A DNA stretch of 64,000 nucleotides from Mesostigma viride (GCA_009746045.1 RPFO01000213.1:5267817-5331816), one strand, 5' to 3'; positions 45,993 to 58,030 are shown, counted from the stretch's first letter. Numbers and translations are program-made. Notes: generated by a model from the letters alone, not told the origin.

Positions 45993-46509
45993 GCCTGGCC
46001 CGAGAGTGTTGGGTGGTTGTCCCATGTGATAACCGGTAGCTTTGAGAGGCGGGAATGGGGCCTCCCTGGTGGTGGGGTGCCAACCGCTTCTGCGGGTCGA
46101 GTCATGTGGTTTCACCTACTGGTAGTCGACTTGATGGTCGTCGCTTGTGATTTTCGTTTTGTATCGGGAGGCTCCCAGGCCAGGTGATTGGATTCCAAAT
46201 TTACGCTTGGTTGTGCATTGCTGGCCGTATATTATCGACCGTTCAGTCGAGGGAATGGAGTCACTCCTGCCGCAATGATTTGTGTGTGACTTTACAGTAC
46301 ATTACCCCTTACACCTAAAATCAGTGCAGGAGCATGATTGGGCCAATTTCAACTTTTAGCATAGATTCTGTCTCCATGATGTGGGCTCTACTTGGGAAAA
46401 ATGTCAGTATGACTGACTGAGGACGGTTTTGTGTGTGAAAGGTGTGTGTGTGTGTGTGTGTCTGGGGGGCATACCCCGCCGATGTGTTATAATGCGCACT
46501 GGGTGGTTT
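45993..46509 (+). other. 3' flank of transporter paralogue B
   Basis: Probable 3' UTR and downstream DNA. A GTGTGTGTGT microsatellite lies at 46440-46462. No further gene is seen. Confidence 0.4.
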
Positions 46510-46520
46510 CCAGGGTAGCA

Positions 46521-48238
46521 TTAACTCGCGTTAGCACATTTATAACGCAATTTTTTGCGTTATAACACTTTATTTCAATTAAACACAGCTAATGAAGCAA
46601 GCATGATATGGGCTATCTGAGGCCAGTTATGAATTCTCTGAGATATATAAAAAAATGTAGTATATGGTCTTGGCATGTAATTCCCAGCCTGGCTATGTGA
46701 AATTCAAAGTTGAAGACACATGGGTCTCGTAAACTATGACCCCCTCACACTACAAGGGGCCGGTATGCCACATGGGTCAAGTATTGCAGGCACTGAATTT
46801 TTTGGAGTAAAAGCAATATATGTAGACCCTCGTGGCTGCATATGGGCTTGAAATAAGCAGCCCTCCTATTTTCCCCACACCCATGAAATTATAACACTAT
46901 AACACTGGGTAGACAAGTGGGTGCACACAAAAGGCACCGTGGGCCCCTTGGGGGGCATAAACCCATGGAGATGCACAAACTAAGCCCAGATATGTCAAAA
47001 TAAGACAGGGCAACCACCTGCAGCCAATAATACAAGCTGGCCACATGCCACGCTTAACGAGAAGAGCGGGCACTGCGGCCACCTTGTCCATGCACGTAGG
47101 TAACGTGGTACGGACACCCTACGCAAGGCATGCATTCTAGGAGGCAGCCACCAACAAACTAGTGGTGTTGAGCCTATTTCAGCCTGCCCTAGCAAGGATA
47201 AACTAGGCCTAAGCTGCTATAGCTTGCCAGGTGATGGCCAGCACACCTGGTGGCACATGCTGTCAATGGGAAGCTTTTACTCACCAGTTACGTGCTTGAT
47301 GATGCCACAGAGACCAGCCAACTGCCTCACACTCATGCAATATGTGTATGGGAAATGTATAACAAACATATATGGAGGTATTCAAACCCATACAGCCTCT
47401 AAAACTTATCACCATCACCCTGTGGCAGGTCAACTGACTGAGGGAAGCATCTAAGAATGGTGTTTTAGAAAGGGGCCAGGCCAGGGTCAAGAAAGAGCAT
47501 GAATAGTGCAAAAAGAATGTGCTACACAAGCTAGAACGTATATATAAATGTCAAACATCGATAGGAAAACGATGCTTAAGCTTTACCAGGCATGGATGGC
47601 GTTACCTTGGCCCAGCCGGTGGCCGCAAAATGGCGCATTTCGGCACACCAAAGCTGTGCAGCATGGTCGCTGGATTCGGCGATTTCTGGCCACCCTTGCA
47701 CGTTTACGACTACTATGTATCATAAAAAGTAAAAAGAAACCGATATATCCTTTAAAATACGCCGGAAAGGTATTGCTGTCAACGTTTCTATCGTCCGGCC
47801 TGATCGCAGTTTATTCCAGCAAGAACGCTGCCGACACCTATCAAATGGCCCATTTCTCACCCCAGTATGTTGCTGGGACGCTAACATGTCTTCCTATTAG
47901 GTTACGATCGCGTTTCCTGGGGTCAAACAGCTGCGCCATGTCGCTAGACTACAGCAGGACTGCAGTGGGTACGCGCGATTTCGTTCGGCCATCACCTTCG
48001 TCTTCCCTAAAAAGTCCTGATTTACAGCTGGCATTGCATGATGCCACGTGGCAACCGTTGGGTACTTGGGTACGGGGATTTTTTTATGAGATCCTAGGGT
48101 TATAAACTAAGCCTGACTGCAGTTGTTTGGCCTCTAAACTATTGGGAAATAGTTGTTTGAACTCCATGTTAACAACGCAATTTTTTGCGTTATAACCTCA
48201 CAACGCAAAAAATTGCGTTATGTAATAACGCGAGTTAA
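46521..48238. mobile_element. Inverted-repeat DNA element bounded by TTAA
   Basis: A 1718-bp unit starts TTAACTCGCGTTA (46521) and ends TAACGCGAGTTAA (48238). Near each end lies the self-complementary AACGCAATTTTTTGCGTT (46544-46561 and 48174-48191; a further inverted form at 48201-48218). The TTAA at both edges may be a piggyBac-type target duplication or part of the inverted repeat. The interior has no recognisable transposase; minor ORFs at 47548-48105 are without family signature. The element interrupts the tail of a LINE-B copy (48239-48321). Confidence 0.7.
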
Positions 48239-48336
48239 ATTAAATTACATTAAATTAAATTATAACATGACTCTGTTGGGAGATCATGTAGCACGTATTC
48301 CATTGCTGGTGGGTGGGGGTGCCAGGGTAGCATTAA
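48239..48336 (-). mobile_element. Short LINE-B 3' end flanked by 15-bp duplication
   Basis: TTAAATT-type tail, then the CTCTGTTGGGAG hairpin and GATCATGTAGCACGTATTCC, in minus orientation. CCAGGGTAGCATTAA occurs before the interrupting element (46510-46524) and after this fragment (48322-48336), consistent with the LINE's target duplication. Confidence 0.6.
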
Positions 48337-48560
48337 TTAATTAATTAATTATCAACATCACTCCGTTGGGAGTAGATGTAGCACATAGCCCTGAGAAGGG
48401 GCATATGGCTACATTCTAGGCTACTTCATGCAAGGGTGGGAATGTAAGCTACCCCTGCTCTAGGTGCACCAGGGCACCCGCACCCTCATGGTCTATCACG
48501 CTATGCCCGGGTAAGGGGGGAGCATGCCTGTGAGGGGGAAGATCATCATGGCTATACAAA
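48337..48560 (-). mobile_element. Truncated copy of the HAL1-like 3' UTR
   Basis: Reverse-complement similarity to ~7745-7965 of the ORF1-only element (GGCATATG, GCAAGGGTGGG, CTAGGTGCACCAGGGCA blocks). It ends in a TTAATTAATTAATT tail next to the ACTCC-GTT-GGGAGT hairpin. Confidence 0.6.
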
Positions 48561-48585
48561 AAAAGGGTAGCATGGGTGCCAAGTA

Positions 48586-48736
48586 TTACTTGCGTGTCAT
48601 GCGCATAGGCATGCCACGGAGTACTATTAATTGATCAATTAATTATTAAATTATGTAATTAAACGCGTGCTCCCGTTGGGGAGTCACGGAGCACCAGAGT
48701 GCTTAATTCCTGTCGAAACAATCCTGCATCCCCTGT
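48586..48736 (-). mobile_element. Two further LINE tails (types D and A)
   Basis: TACTTGCGTGTCATGCGCAT, GGCATGCCACGGAGTACT and a TTAATTGATCAATTAATT tail (type D; hairpin CATGCGCATAGGCATG), followed by the type A hairpin GTGCTCC...GGAGCAC with its ATTAAAC tail (48655-48700). A type D copy also lies at 51965-52010. Confidence 0.55.
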
Positions 48737-49029
48737 TCATTAATAGACACGTGACTGCGTCACGTGAGCATAATTAGTCCTCAGTGGGAGGGGAACATGG
48801 GATGGAATGGATGGTATAAGCTATCTAGGTCCTAGTTACAGGGGTGTGGGCACCGCGGCCGGCCCGAATCGCTATGAATGCCATACGCGGAGCCCCCACA
48901 GACTTGGGGGTGGTCTCCTTCATCACTACTTGTCATCTATCCTTGGGTACCATCTGCATATGCCTCCATATGACAGACAAACCAGGTCAGGTTGCCCGGG
49001 TCGTGTGAGCCCGTCGCGTCTAGTGTAGT
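48737..49029 (-). mobile_element. LINE-C 3' portion (continues at 50684)
   Basis: The type C hairpin CACGTGACTGCGTCACGTG (48750-48768), then 3' UTR and coding end as at 12064-12350. Similarity stops at ATGTCCAT (49021-49029), where LINE-B is inserted, and resumes at 50684. Confidence 0.65.
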
Positions 49030-50683
49030 GTAAATGTCCATTAAAATTAAATTAAATTATAACATGCCTCCGTTGGGAGATCATGTAGCACATATTCCTT
49101 GATGGATGGGTGGGGTGGAAGGATCCGCGTAATCGAACTAACCTAACTCTAATCTAGCTAGTCTAGAAAAGTCCCAACTACCCTACTTATCAAAACGCCT
49201 CCTCCGCTTGGGGGGAGGTGGTTTGCCCACAGGGTCGGGCGTGTGAGCCTTGACAATCCGCTTCCACCGCGTCTTGTTCTGCATGGCGGTCCAAAGAAGG
49301 GAGAGAGTGTGGATGCGGTATTCAAACTGGGCTGGGACCAGTAGGTCATCCAGCAACATCTGTACGTAGTTCGTGACATGTTTCCCTACCTTTTTGGCAA
49401 TGCCCTTGGGGCCAGGCCAGGTCAGAATGTGCCGCCCTGGCGGGCCAAGCCGCTGGGGGCCGGCCAGACCAAGGGCGGTGTCGACCTGGCTGGTGCGAGC
49501 AAGGTGTCCTACAAATGCTATCCTACGCTGTCTAATCTCGTCCGAAATACGAGGCATGCCCTGATACAAAGTCACTCGGATGACGGGCGCTTGGAAAACC
49601 CTACGTTCAGGACCTGTCGGAGCATCCTGTAAACTGTGCCGTCTAGCCTAGATGCCGGTGTGGGGGTGAGTGTCCACGCCTCGGCGCCATACATGAGCAC
49701 CGTGAGGACGAGGACCTTGAAATTAAAGCATGCGCTTGCGGTGCTCGCCCATGCCAGGCCCTTGGAGCGCCAGTAGGTGTTGAGCGAACGAAGCCTAGCC
49801 CAGGCCAGGCCAATGCGGGTCGGCCCACATCGTCGGCGGTGTCAGGGAGCCAGCTCCCTAACAGTTTGAAGCGGTCGCGGAATGGGACTGTCGTCCCGTC
49901 GAGCAGGCGCGCCGCAGCGGCGGTGTACTGGAGGCCCCAATCACCATCGCCTCAGTTTGACACTAATCTCCAACCCCACCGCCCGCGCCTCCAGGCCCAG
50001 ACAGTCCAGCCAGGTCTGAATGTCCTCGGGGCGCGCGATGAGGGTGGTGTCATCCGCATAAATCAGGTCGGCCAGGCGGTAGCCAGGCTCAACCCCGCCG
50101 TGCTCTCTCTCGTTAAGGATGTCCAAGCCTGGCTCGAACCCCTTAAGAGCAGTAAAGCGCGCACGTGCTCGGCGCATGACGTGATCCACGGCAATAATGA
50201 ACAGGTATGGGGACAGGACACAACCTTGCCACCCCCCGTGGTGAAGGGGGAATGGTGCATGGGGTGGTGCCTTCCGCAGTCCGCACTACTGCCTGTGAGC
50301 CCTCATACAGCCGGCGAATGGCAGCAATAAACGCAGGCGGCACTCGATCCAGAGCGAGGATGGCCCAAAGAGCCTCCCAGAGGACCGTGTCAAAGGCCTT
50401 GATATAGTCTACAAAATTGAAGACCAGCGGCAAACTGTCAGGGGGAAGGCGACGCACCTCCTCCATCAACCGGCGCGCGACAAACACAGCCATGACATGC
50501 AGTGTTACGACCACGACGGAAACCCATCTGAGACTCACCCAGGTGTGGGTCCAGCGCGGCGCGGAGCCTGTGCAGCATCATGCGCATGAAGACCTTCAGC
50601 GCGGCGCTCTGGAGGCAGACACCCCGGTAGTTACCGGGGTCAGCAGCAGAGCCCTTCTTGTACAGCATGACGCACAACATGTC
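49030..50683 (-). mobile_element. LINE-B: 5'-truncated non-LTR retrotransposon with RT domain
   Basis: Minus-strand frames, in order: YKKGSAADPGNYRGVCLQ and MGFRRGRNT (RT N-terminal motifs, ~50660-50530); FVDYIKAFD (RT motif A, 50415-50389); DLIYADDTTLIA (YADD motif C, 50060-50049); a C-terminal segment RRIAFVGHLARTSQVD; and RWKRIVKAH near the stop (49183). Several frames are needed, so the ORF is broken. It ends with the CTCCGTTGGGAG hairpin and ATTTAATTTAATTTT tail (49030-49085). The insert sits inside LINE-C with ATGTCCAT on both sides. Confidence 0.75.
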
Positions 50684-51415
50684 CATATGCCGAGTCTATC
50701 ACGAAAAGTCCACGGGTGGCAGCCCTGCGGCGCGCGGCCTGGGGCACGCCAGGTGAGGACATATCGCCCAGGCTGGGCGGGCTTCGGGTGCCAGCTAGCC
50801 TATCTGATGTCTCTACCTGATCTGTGCGGGCCAGGTGCCCGGCTAGGCCCAGGCGCCTGTGCCTAATAATGTGGGAAACATAGGGCAAATCAGCGTACAG
50901 ATCCTCATTATACTTATGTGCAAACCAAAGGGGATGTCAAAGGGCCTTGCACATCATCTTGGTGACGTTGCCGTCGAGTCGTTGCTCCAGCTCCTGCGTC
51001 AGTGTCCACGTCTCGGCGCCGTAGGTCAGGATCGTCAGAATGACGACCTTGAAGAGGTCACGCTTGACGATCCGGGGTAGGGCGGGGTTGCTCCACCAGC
51101 GGCGGTGGTCATGGAGGTGCGCCCACGCCATGCCGATCCGTGTCGCCAGGTCATCCTTGCAGTCGGGAAGCCAACTGCCGAGCAGCTTGAAGCGGCCTGA
51201 AGTAGGGTAGGGGACCTCGGTGTCGTCTCAGTAAGAGGCGGAGTGTGGGTGGGGGCCCTGCCATGCCGAGGGTCAGGGCCTCCGTTTTGGGGCTGATATC
51301 TAGACAAACCGCCGGCGCCAGGCAGTCCAGCCAAAGTTGGGCAGACTCCGGCTTCTCTATGAGCGTGATGTCGTCGGCATAAATGAGGTCAGCTAGTAAA
51401 TTATGCTGGTTATCT
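50684..51415 (-). mobile_element. LINE-C: RT C-terminal part (interrupted by LINE-B)
   Basis: Minus frames: DLIYADDITLIEKPESAQLW near 51400-51340 (YADD motif; 5' end truncated here), then VILTILTYGAETWTLTQELE (51050-50980), RRLGLAGHLARTDQVE (~50855-50800) and ATRGLFVIDSA (~50720-50690), the last continuing at 49029. This gives a full nested order: LINE-C older, LINE-B inserted into it. Confidence 0.7.
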
Positions 51416-51434
51416 AGCTAGTAAATTATCTAAG

Positions 51435-52150
51435 GGCCATGTGTTACATATACTCCCAACGGAGTTATGCTCTTAACTAATTAATAGCTAGCCTAACTAA
51501 TAGCCACCCATATCTGCCAGCCTAGCTATGTGCCTCGCCTAGCACTGCCTGCTTGCTCGATCACGTCAATATAGCCATGCAATGTTGTTTTTACCCTATC
51601 TGACCCCATTTTTACCCTTAATCTGACCCCAACTAGCAACCATGCAATGGGAACTAATGGGAACTACTGGGAAGTGTACGGGAAGTGTACGAGAAAGTCC
51701 CAGGGGCTCACACGGGTCATATTGCATCCACAGGGGATGCCGGATCGTTGACCATTTCGACGGGTCGATCCGATTGTGCGTCACCTAGCTGCATGTGGCA
51801 TGTGATCGAGGCATGAGGTAAGGGGGGGGTCTCTGCCCCCCGGCCTGCCGGCCCGCTGTGCACACTCAGGGATTTTAAAAGCACTCTGGTGCTCCGTGAC
51901 TCCCCAACTGACACGGGAGCACGTGTTTAATTAATTAATTAAGTAGTCAATTAATTTAAGTAAGTAAGTACTTGCGTGTCATGCGCAAAGGCATGCCACG
52001 GAGTACTACGCTAATCTCATTAGAAAAAATAATTTAATTAATTTATTCTCCTCACATGATTAATTAATTAATTAATTAATAGACACGTGACTGCGTCACG
52101 TGAGCATAAGTCCTCAGTGGGAGGGGAACATGGGATGGAAATATGGATGG
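51435..52150. mobile_element. Mosaic of LINE 3' tails
   Basis: Plus-oriented type B tail (CATATACTCCCAACGGAG, 51449-51466), plus-oriented type A tail (GTGCTCCGTGACTCCCCAAC ... GGGAGCAC, about 51888-51920), type D block (51970-52010) and minus-oriented type C hairpin (52083-52101). Each abuts TTAATTAA repeats. Between 51480 and 51780 nothing is recognised. Confidence 0.55.
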
Positions 52151-52223
52151 TAATATGATGAAGACAATTAATTATAAATTTCACAAGAAGACCACGAAAG
52201 GCCATGAGATCAAAGAAACAGCT

Positions 52224-52810
52224 TGTTACGTCCCTGCCCAGACACTCCTAGCCTGAGCTACGTAGCGAAAGACCCTTCTTGCCGGAATTAGGAATAATTC
52301 AAGATAGCCTAAAGTAGGCTGCGCTTCACGACGTGAGTCGTGAGATATCTGGCATCACGGCTTAATGCCAAGCTAATTAGTTCACACTTATAATGGCTAG
52401 CAATACCAATTACAAATGGATAATAATGCCCCGGGCTCAATGTGTAGGCGTATTCGCACTTATCATTCATTAAACCAAGAGGACGAGACTCTCGTCCTTG
52501 GACCACTTTATCCTAGGTTGGTTGCGGCGCAGATACACGCCAATTTCCTTAGAACAATCCGAGTCACTCATTCCACGTAGGATCCGGGCCGACATCGACC
52601 CTCAACTATAGGATCCACGCCTAGAACCACTGACAGACTCAGAACCGGCGCGGCGCCACAGCGCCGGCCCCTAAAAGGACAACCTAGAACCAAAATAACT
52701 AGTCCAATTCACACAATAGCCAAGGTCCGTAAAACCCAAGTCCAATAGACCAAACAGCCTTAGTAATTTATTCCATTGTTACGTCCGGCCAAAAGGGCAG
52801 GGACGTAACA
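52224..52810 (-). repeat. 3' LTR of the chromovirus
   Basis: 587 bp, with ends TGTTACGTCCCTGCCC and GGGCAGGGACGTAACA (minus strand), i.e. TG...CA with a 16-bp inverted terminal repeat. A polypurine tract adjoins the inner end (52811-52823). No matching 5' LTR is found in the window. Confidence 0.75.
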
Positions 52811-52823
52811 CTCCTCCCCCCCC
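52811..52823 (-). other. Polypurine tract of the chromovirus
   Basis: Minus-strand GGGGGGGGAGGAG directly abuts the LTR start, the position of the plus-strand primer in LTR retroelements. Confidence 0.75.
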
Positions 52824-53114
52824 ATGGGGGTCGGTAGTCTCTACCGTACAAGTTATATTTGGAAAAACAACGCTACTATAAGAGTACTATGTCCCAACCT
52901 CGGTTCACCCGCAGGTTAGTAATGCCAGTTCCTCTAGAAGTTGATACACAGGCCCAACTCTGACGTAGTAGTAAGACTCCGATGGTGACTGGATCAATCC
53001 GCTATCCGTCACGAAAAACTATTCTAACCCTTTAGCGTCCGCCGCTAGTGGCACGTCGCTGCGACAGGACTTCAGTGAGGGCCCTACGCCCCGCGTGGGT
53101 CATCTGTGAAATCA

Positions 53115-55522
53115 TCACCCCAGGGTGCGAACACAGGTCAACCTCAAAAGCCACTGGTAGGGGGACACCTTCTGTCGACCCAGCCGGGACAGCTCCACCC
53201 ACGACCCTCGGGGCCACAGAGACAGGAACCCAGCAAGGTACTGGGGATGGGTGAACATGAGCGTCAACGCCGACCGATCCACCACCCCACACCGGTGCTC
53301 GCGAACAAAGTGCACCCCCATCAGGAAAACCTCCATACGCACGTGATCATCGTTGATCGACACCGTCCGGGCCCCTACAATATCGGGCGCCACCAGATTA
53401 AGAAAGGCACTCCCCTCCGCTGGAGCCACCTTGGGAGGCGTCACCACGTGCTTCACCCCATCGACCTGATAGCGCCAATCCCACCAGTCTTCGGACCCGA
53501 ATCGCACAACATGCCCCACCGCAGCGGGGAAACGAGGGTCGTCGGGTTGCGGCAGGGGCAGGGGGACTTGGGGCAGAAAGGTGATCTCTACCTGTTCCCA
53601 GTAAGCCCCGCGATCCACAGCGAACCAAGGACCCGCGCGAAACACCAGAGGAGCAGGTAGGTGCGTACCCGGGGGAACCTGAAAAGCCGGAGGCCCCTCG
53701 AATGTCACACAGAGCTTCTCCGTGCGCGGTCCTGGCCCACCATGTCGCACCACTCGGCCCGGTACCGGCCGTATGAAGTCCCAATGACCACTCCTCGTGA
53801 GATGACCCAGGAGCTCTGGAGGCCGCATCATAGCCCACTGAGGTGGCAGCAGAATGATCGCCTTGACGACCGTGCTGGACCATCAGGCGCTGTATCAGGT
53901 CCTGTCCTGATTGTACCGCAGCTACGAGCGCTTCCAAACGCATCACGGGCTCCGCTGGTACCAGAATGCCCGTTCCGCTGGGATCCTCGCGGCCCGAGGT
54001 CGCGTCGCTGCCAGGGGGTGTAGGCACGGTTCCTCCGCGGAAGGGTGCGAGTGTCGACCCGACGAAGTGGGACGGATGTGTCCCTCCGCAGGACGTGGCA
54101 TTGATGAGCCGGCTGGTGCAGGCCGGGGACGTGGATCCAGGGAGACCAAAAGGTAGGCTCCGGTGGTTCCAAGGAGACAAGGAAGGTAGGCTCCTCCTGG
54201 CCCGCATCCGTCGGAGGATCTAAGGGGGCCACAACCGGGGGCTCGCCCCCGGCCGGCTGTTCTGTCCTAGCCGGAGCAGCTCCCGTCGTATCCGACCGCG
54301 GTCGCCGAGACTCTCGCTCCAATTCCACCGCCGACCCCCACGTGCGCTCCCAGTGCCGATCCGCCGGGCGACGAGGTGGTGGTGAAGCTCGGCGAGCAGG
54401 GCGTACCTCCGTTCCCGAGTCCGAACGGGAACGCGAGCGCGATGACGGTGAGGGCGAGCGCCGACGTGCAGGCCGGTCTGGAGCACGCCGAGATCTGGTT
54501 GGCTGCCTCCGCCCCAACCCGTGGACCGCGGGCGAGACCCTCGCCCAGAGGGGCGCCCCCAGCCCATCGCCGGCGGTGGCGCCTCGAAACGCGTCACAGG
54601 ACGATGTCCTGCGCCGCCCTCCAAGGAGCCCCCAGAAGGTGGATCCCTTGAAGGGGGACGAGGAAGAGGACGGGGAGGGTAGTCATCAGAGTCGGAGTCG
54701 TCACCCTCGCTCCCATCATCCTGGTCCTCGTCGTCCATCGCCACGATGCGATCCAGAGCCTGCCGTAACGAGTACTGACCCGCGCGCATACACTTCTCGC
54801 CCCGCAACGCCCCTTCCAACGGGAGGTATCGAGGAAAGTAGTTCTCCAGATGCTTCCGCACCTCGGGTGGAATCAGGAGGAGCAACAGCCGTGGAAATAC
54901 CAGACCTGCATCCAGCGTGTTCACGCACGCATGACACAGGCACTCCCGCTCATGGGTTTCCCAGTCGATACCGACCACCACGCCGTCGCGCTCGGCAGTG
55001 CGGGTCTCGATCTTGAACCCCACATTCCTTCGCACGAACCATCGAAAATCCTCCAGCTTAGCGGGGCCGACATGCGCCAGAATGGAATCAGCGCGGAGAT
55101 CTGACGGCATCTGGTTACGGCGCCGACGACGCCGCTCCACCAAGTCACCCTCCCGACCATAGTCGCGCACGAACACCGGGGGTTAAATGTCTCCTCATTC
55201 AGCTCCTTCACTAGCTGCATCGTGCGCGCGTCCGGGCTCCGGGTCTGGACGACGTCTCGTGCCGGCCACCACCGCCCGAGCCCCCGGCCCTTGAAACGCC
55301 CCTTCGGACTGCAGGCTCTCCGCGAGCTGTCTGCATCCTGTCAACCTGTTCTGGTAGAGGGGCCTCCGGGTAATCTGTCGTGTCCATATCCACCAGATCT
55401 TCCTCACTCGAATCCCCGTCTACTACCCGGATCCCTGCCTCTACGGCCTCCGCGGCGCTGGCAGAAGTCTGGCCTCGGGAAGCGCCTCCGCGGCGTCCCC
55501 CTGCACGGCCCACACACCACAA
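53115..55522 (-). pseudogene. Extra coding region between integrase and 3' LTR of the chromovirus
   Basis: Overlapping minus-strand frames (55522-55211, 55220-54921, 55176-54220, 54517-53828, 53831-53115) together read as one ~800-residue product broken by frameshifts, one of them at a C-run near 55180. Visible parts: an acidic N-terminus; MQLVKELNEETFN; a basic RRRRRRNQ run; a segment with CLCHAC and IPPEVRKHLENYFPRYLPLE; an acidic DDEDQDDGSEGDDSDSDD stretch; an R/S/P-rich region; and a C-terminal W-rich part (RAGPWFAVDRGAYW, DWWDWRYQVDG). No gag zinc knuckle, envelope signal peptide or membrane anchor is seen. It could be a displaced gag-like protein or a novel accessory ORF; I do not recognise it. 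Confidence 0.55.
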
Positions 55523-55602
55523 GCCAAGGCATTAGTCGGCGTGTACCTGTACCCGGTTCACACCTCACTCTCACCCTACACCGTACACCGTTATACCGCC
55601 TA

Positions 55603-56736
55603 TTAATGCAACTGGTGTGTCTTCTTGTATGCTTCCAGTAAGCGGGCGCAACCCGCTAACTCAGTAGGGGTGCGCCAGGAGTCCTCCGACTCATGCTGCG
55701 CGAATCGCCATCGCACACGGTACTGTCGCTGGGTCCCCCGACCTCGTTTGACATCTCGGTGTCCCACGATCGCAGCCACCTCATCCTCCTGTTCCCCTGT
55801 GTCCGGATTGAACTCCAACGGGGCCGGGGGGTTGACCCTACCCTGAATGGTGTTCTGGTGGTACAACTTGAGCTGGTCACGATGGAAACGGTTGGACGTG
55901 AGGTTCCATGACACCGGGACGTCCACCTGGAACATGACGTCGTCAAACTTGGTGAGAACCTTGTAGGGGCCCAGGAACATGGGACGAAGCTTAGTCTTCA
56001 GCTCCTTCTCCACCTTGTGTGAGAATCGTCCGATCTGTGGGCCCTCCACCAGGACCCAATCGCCCACCTCAATGGACGGCGCCCGGTTATCCCGCTTGCC
56101 GGCTGTCCTCTCCAGATACCGCTCGGTCGCGGCGCGGTAGCCCTGGACTGCACTGTTATGAGCCTGGTGCATCCGCTGCAGCAAGCGATCAACCCCCTGG
56201 CGTGTGTCCAGCTTGACCTGATCCTCTCCCCGTTCGGGGCTCATAAGCAGGTCGGGAGGCGTGAGAGGGTGCCTGCCAGAGTTGAGGAAAAAGGGGGTAA
56301 ATCCGTGGGCGGCCTGGGGAGCATTGTTCAGGGAGAACTCCACCAAGCCCAGAAGTTCCTCCCAATTGCTGCCCACCGCGTCGGTGTAGTGTCGCATGGT
56401 CTCCTGCACTGTGCGGTTCAACCGCTCCACCAGATGTGACGACGAACTGTGGTAGGCCGTGCCCAGCGACACCTTGGTGCCCAGCCGTTCGAAGAACTCC
56501 TGCCAGAATTTGGCCGTGAAGAGCTTGTCGCGGTCGGAGATGAACTGTCGGCTGAGCCCATGGAACCGGAACACGTGCGTCAGGTATATCTTGGCGCACT
56601 CCTCCGCAGTGAGGTCGGCCGGACACGGGGCCAAGTGACACATGCGCGTCAGGCGGTCCACGAACACCAGACCATGCTGTTGCCGCTCTTCGCCTTCTTG
56701 AACGGGCCGATGAAGTCCATCATGATAGAATCCCAA
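55603..56736 (-). pseudogene. Chromovirus integrase core and chromodomain
   Basis: This frame carries the integrase catalytic core (VFVDRLTRMCHLAP, FISDRDKLFTAKFW with the second D, HLVERLNRTVQE with the E), the GPYKVL and FHRDQLKLY motifs of the C-terminal domain, and a final ~55 residues (EVAAIVGHRDVKRG ... QYRVRWRF ... SEDSWRTPTEL) that match a chromodomain. This places the element among chromoviruses, whose chromodomain directs integration to modified chromatin. The frame is shifted relative to the upstream RNase H/integrase frame. Confidence 0.85.
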
Positions 56737-58030
56737 GGACCCATCGGATCAGGTAACGTCTTGGGGACGGCTTGCGAGCCCGTGTTCCTGGACTTCATGA
56801 TCTGGCACGAGGGGCACTGGCGCACATATGTCTCAATATACTCCTTCATCCCTGGCCAGTAGAAATGTTTGCGGGCCCGAGGATAAAGACGGTGGCTTCC
56901 TTGATGTCCGCCTAGAAGCGAATCGTGGAGCTCGTGAAGCAAGGCGGCTCTACAAAGCTCCGGGACATACAGCCGCCATTCCTCCGGCTGGATACTCACG
57001 AACAGGCGTCCATCCTGGAACTTGCAAGGGTAGGCACCCATCTGCTGGGGATGCGCCCGGATGGCTTCAAGCGCCGCTTCCTCCGTGACCGTGAAACGAC
57101 TGATCATCGTCTCCAGGTCCGACGTGACTGTGAACGCGTCCGCGGCCGGTTCTGTCTCCGCACTCGCCTGGTTGACGAATTCGGAGAAGACTGTGGGCGG
57201 GCCGATCGGCTGAAGCTGAAAAATTCCCTGGGGCGGCACCACATGGCTAAGGGGCATGCGCATATGCGATCCCTCCCCCTCCCCGGGGGCGTCCACGTCC
57301 TCGTGGGCACTCGTCTCCTCCAAGAGAGGTGACAAGTCATCGCTGGTGGTGTGTCCCAGATGAAACAGGTGGCGGGCCCGGGGAGACCGTGGCTCCGCGC
57401 CGTAGGCGGTCCCCGGGGCGGCCACTGGTACGCAAGTGGTATGAAGCACATCCATGTCCTCGTAGAACCAATAGTCCGCCCGTCGCGAAAGGGCGTCTGG
57501 CACCACGTTGTCCGCGCCCTTGACGTATTGGATCTTGAATGGCGCAAACTGTGACAAGTACTCCATCCACCGCGCTTGGCGGGGCGTCAGGTTGGGCTGC
57601 ACCAGGAGGTGGGTGAGCGGCCGGTGGTCGGTGTGGATCACCAGGCGGTGGGGGTCGAGATCCCCCTGCTCACTAATGGCCACCGAAAACTGGGCCCCCA
57701 GAAGATGGTGACGCCACGTGTGGCAGCTGTAGACTACTGCCAGAAGCTCCTGCTGATGCACTGGGTAATTCCGCTCCGCCGGAATCATTGTGCGTGAGAT
57801 ATACTCGATGGGCTGAAGACCCTTGCCTTGGTCCTGCAGAGGACACCCCCGATGGCCACCTTGCTGGCGTCCGTAGCCACAACGAAAGGAAGGGCCGGGT
57901 CCGGCAGGATAAGGACTGGTGCTGTGGTGAGGTGGCGCTTAAGCGCCTCAAAAGCCTGTTGGCACTGCTCAGCCCAAAGGAACGGGGTACCCTTCTTGAG
58001 AAGAGCGTTGATCGGGGGCGATGGTGGCAA
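56649..58030 (-). pseudogene. Chromovirus RNase H and integrase zinc-binding domain
   Basis: Frame 58030-57785 has FEALKRHLTTAPVLILPDP and ATDASKVAIGGVL (RNase H-type start). Frame 57788-56649 has YPVHQQELLAVVYSCHTWRH, HTDHRPLTHLL, then the HHCC zinc-binding motif of integrase (LLHELHDSLLGGH ... CPSCQIMKS) and the first catalytic D (MMDFIGPF). A frameshift near 57785 separates the two frames. Confidence 0.8.
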
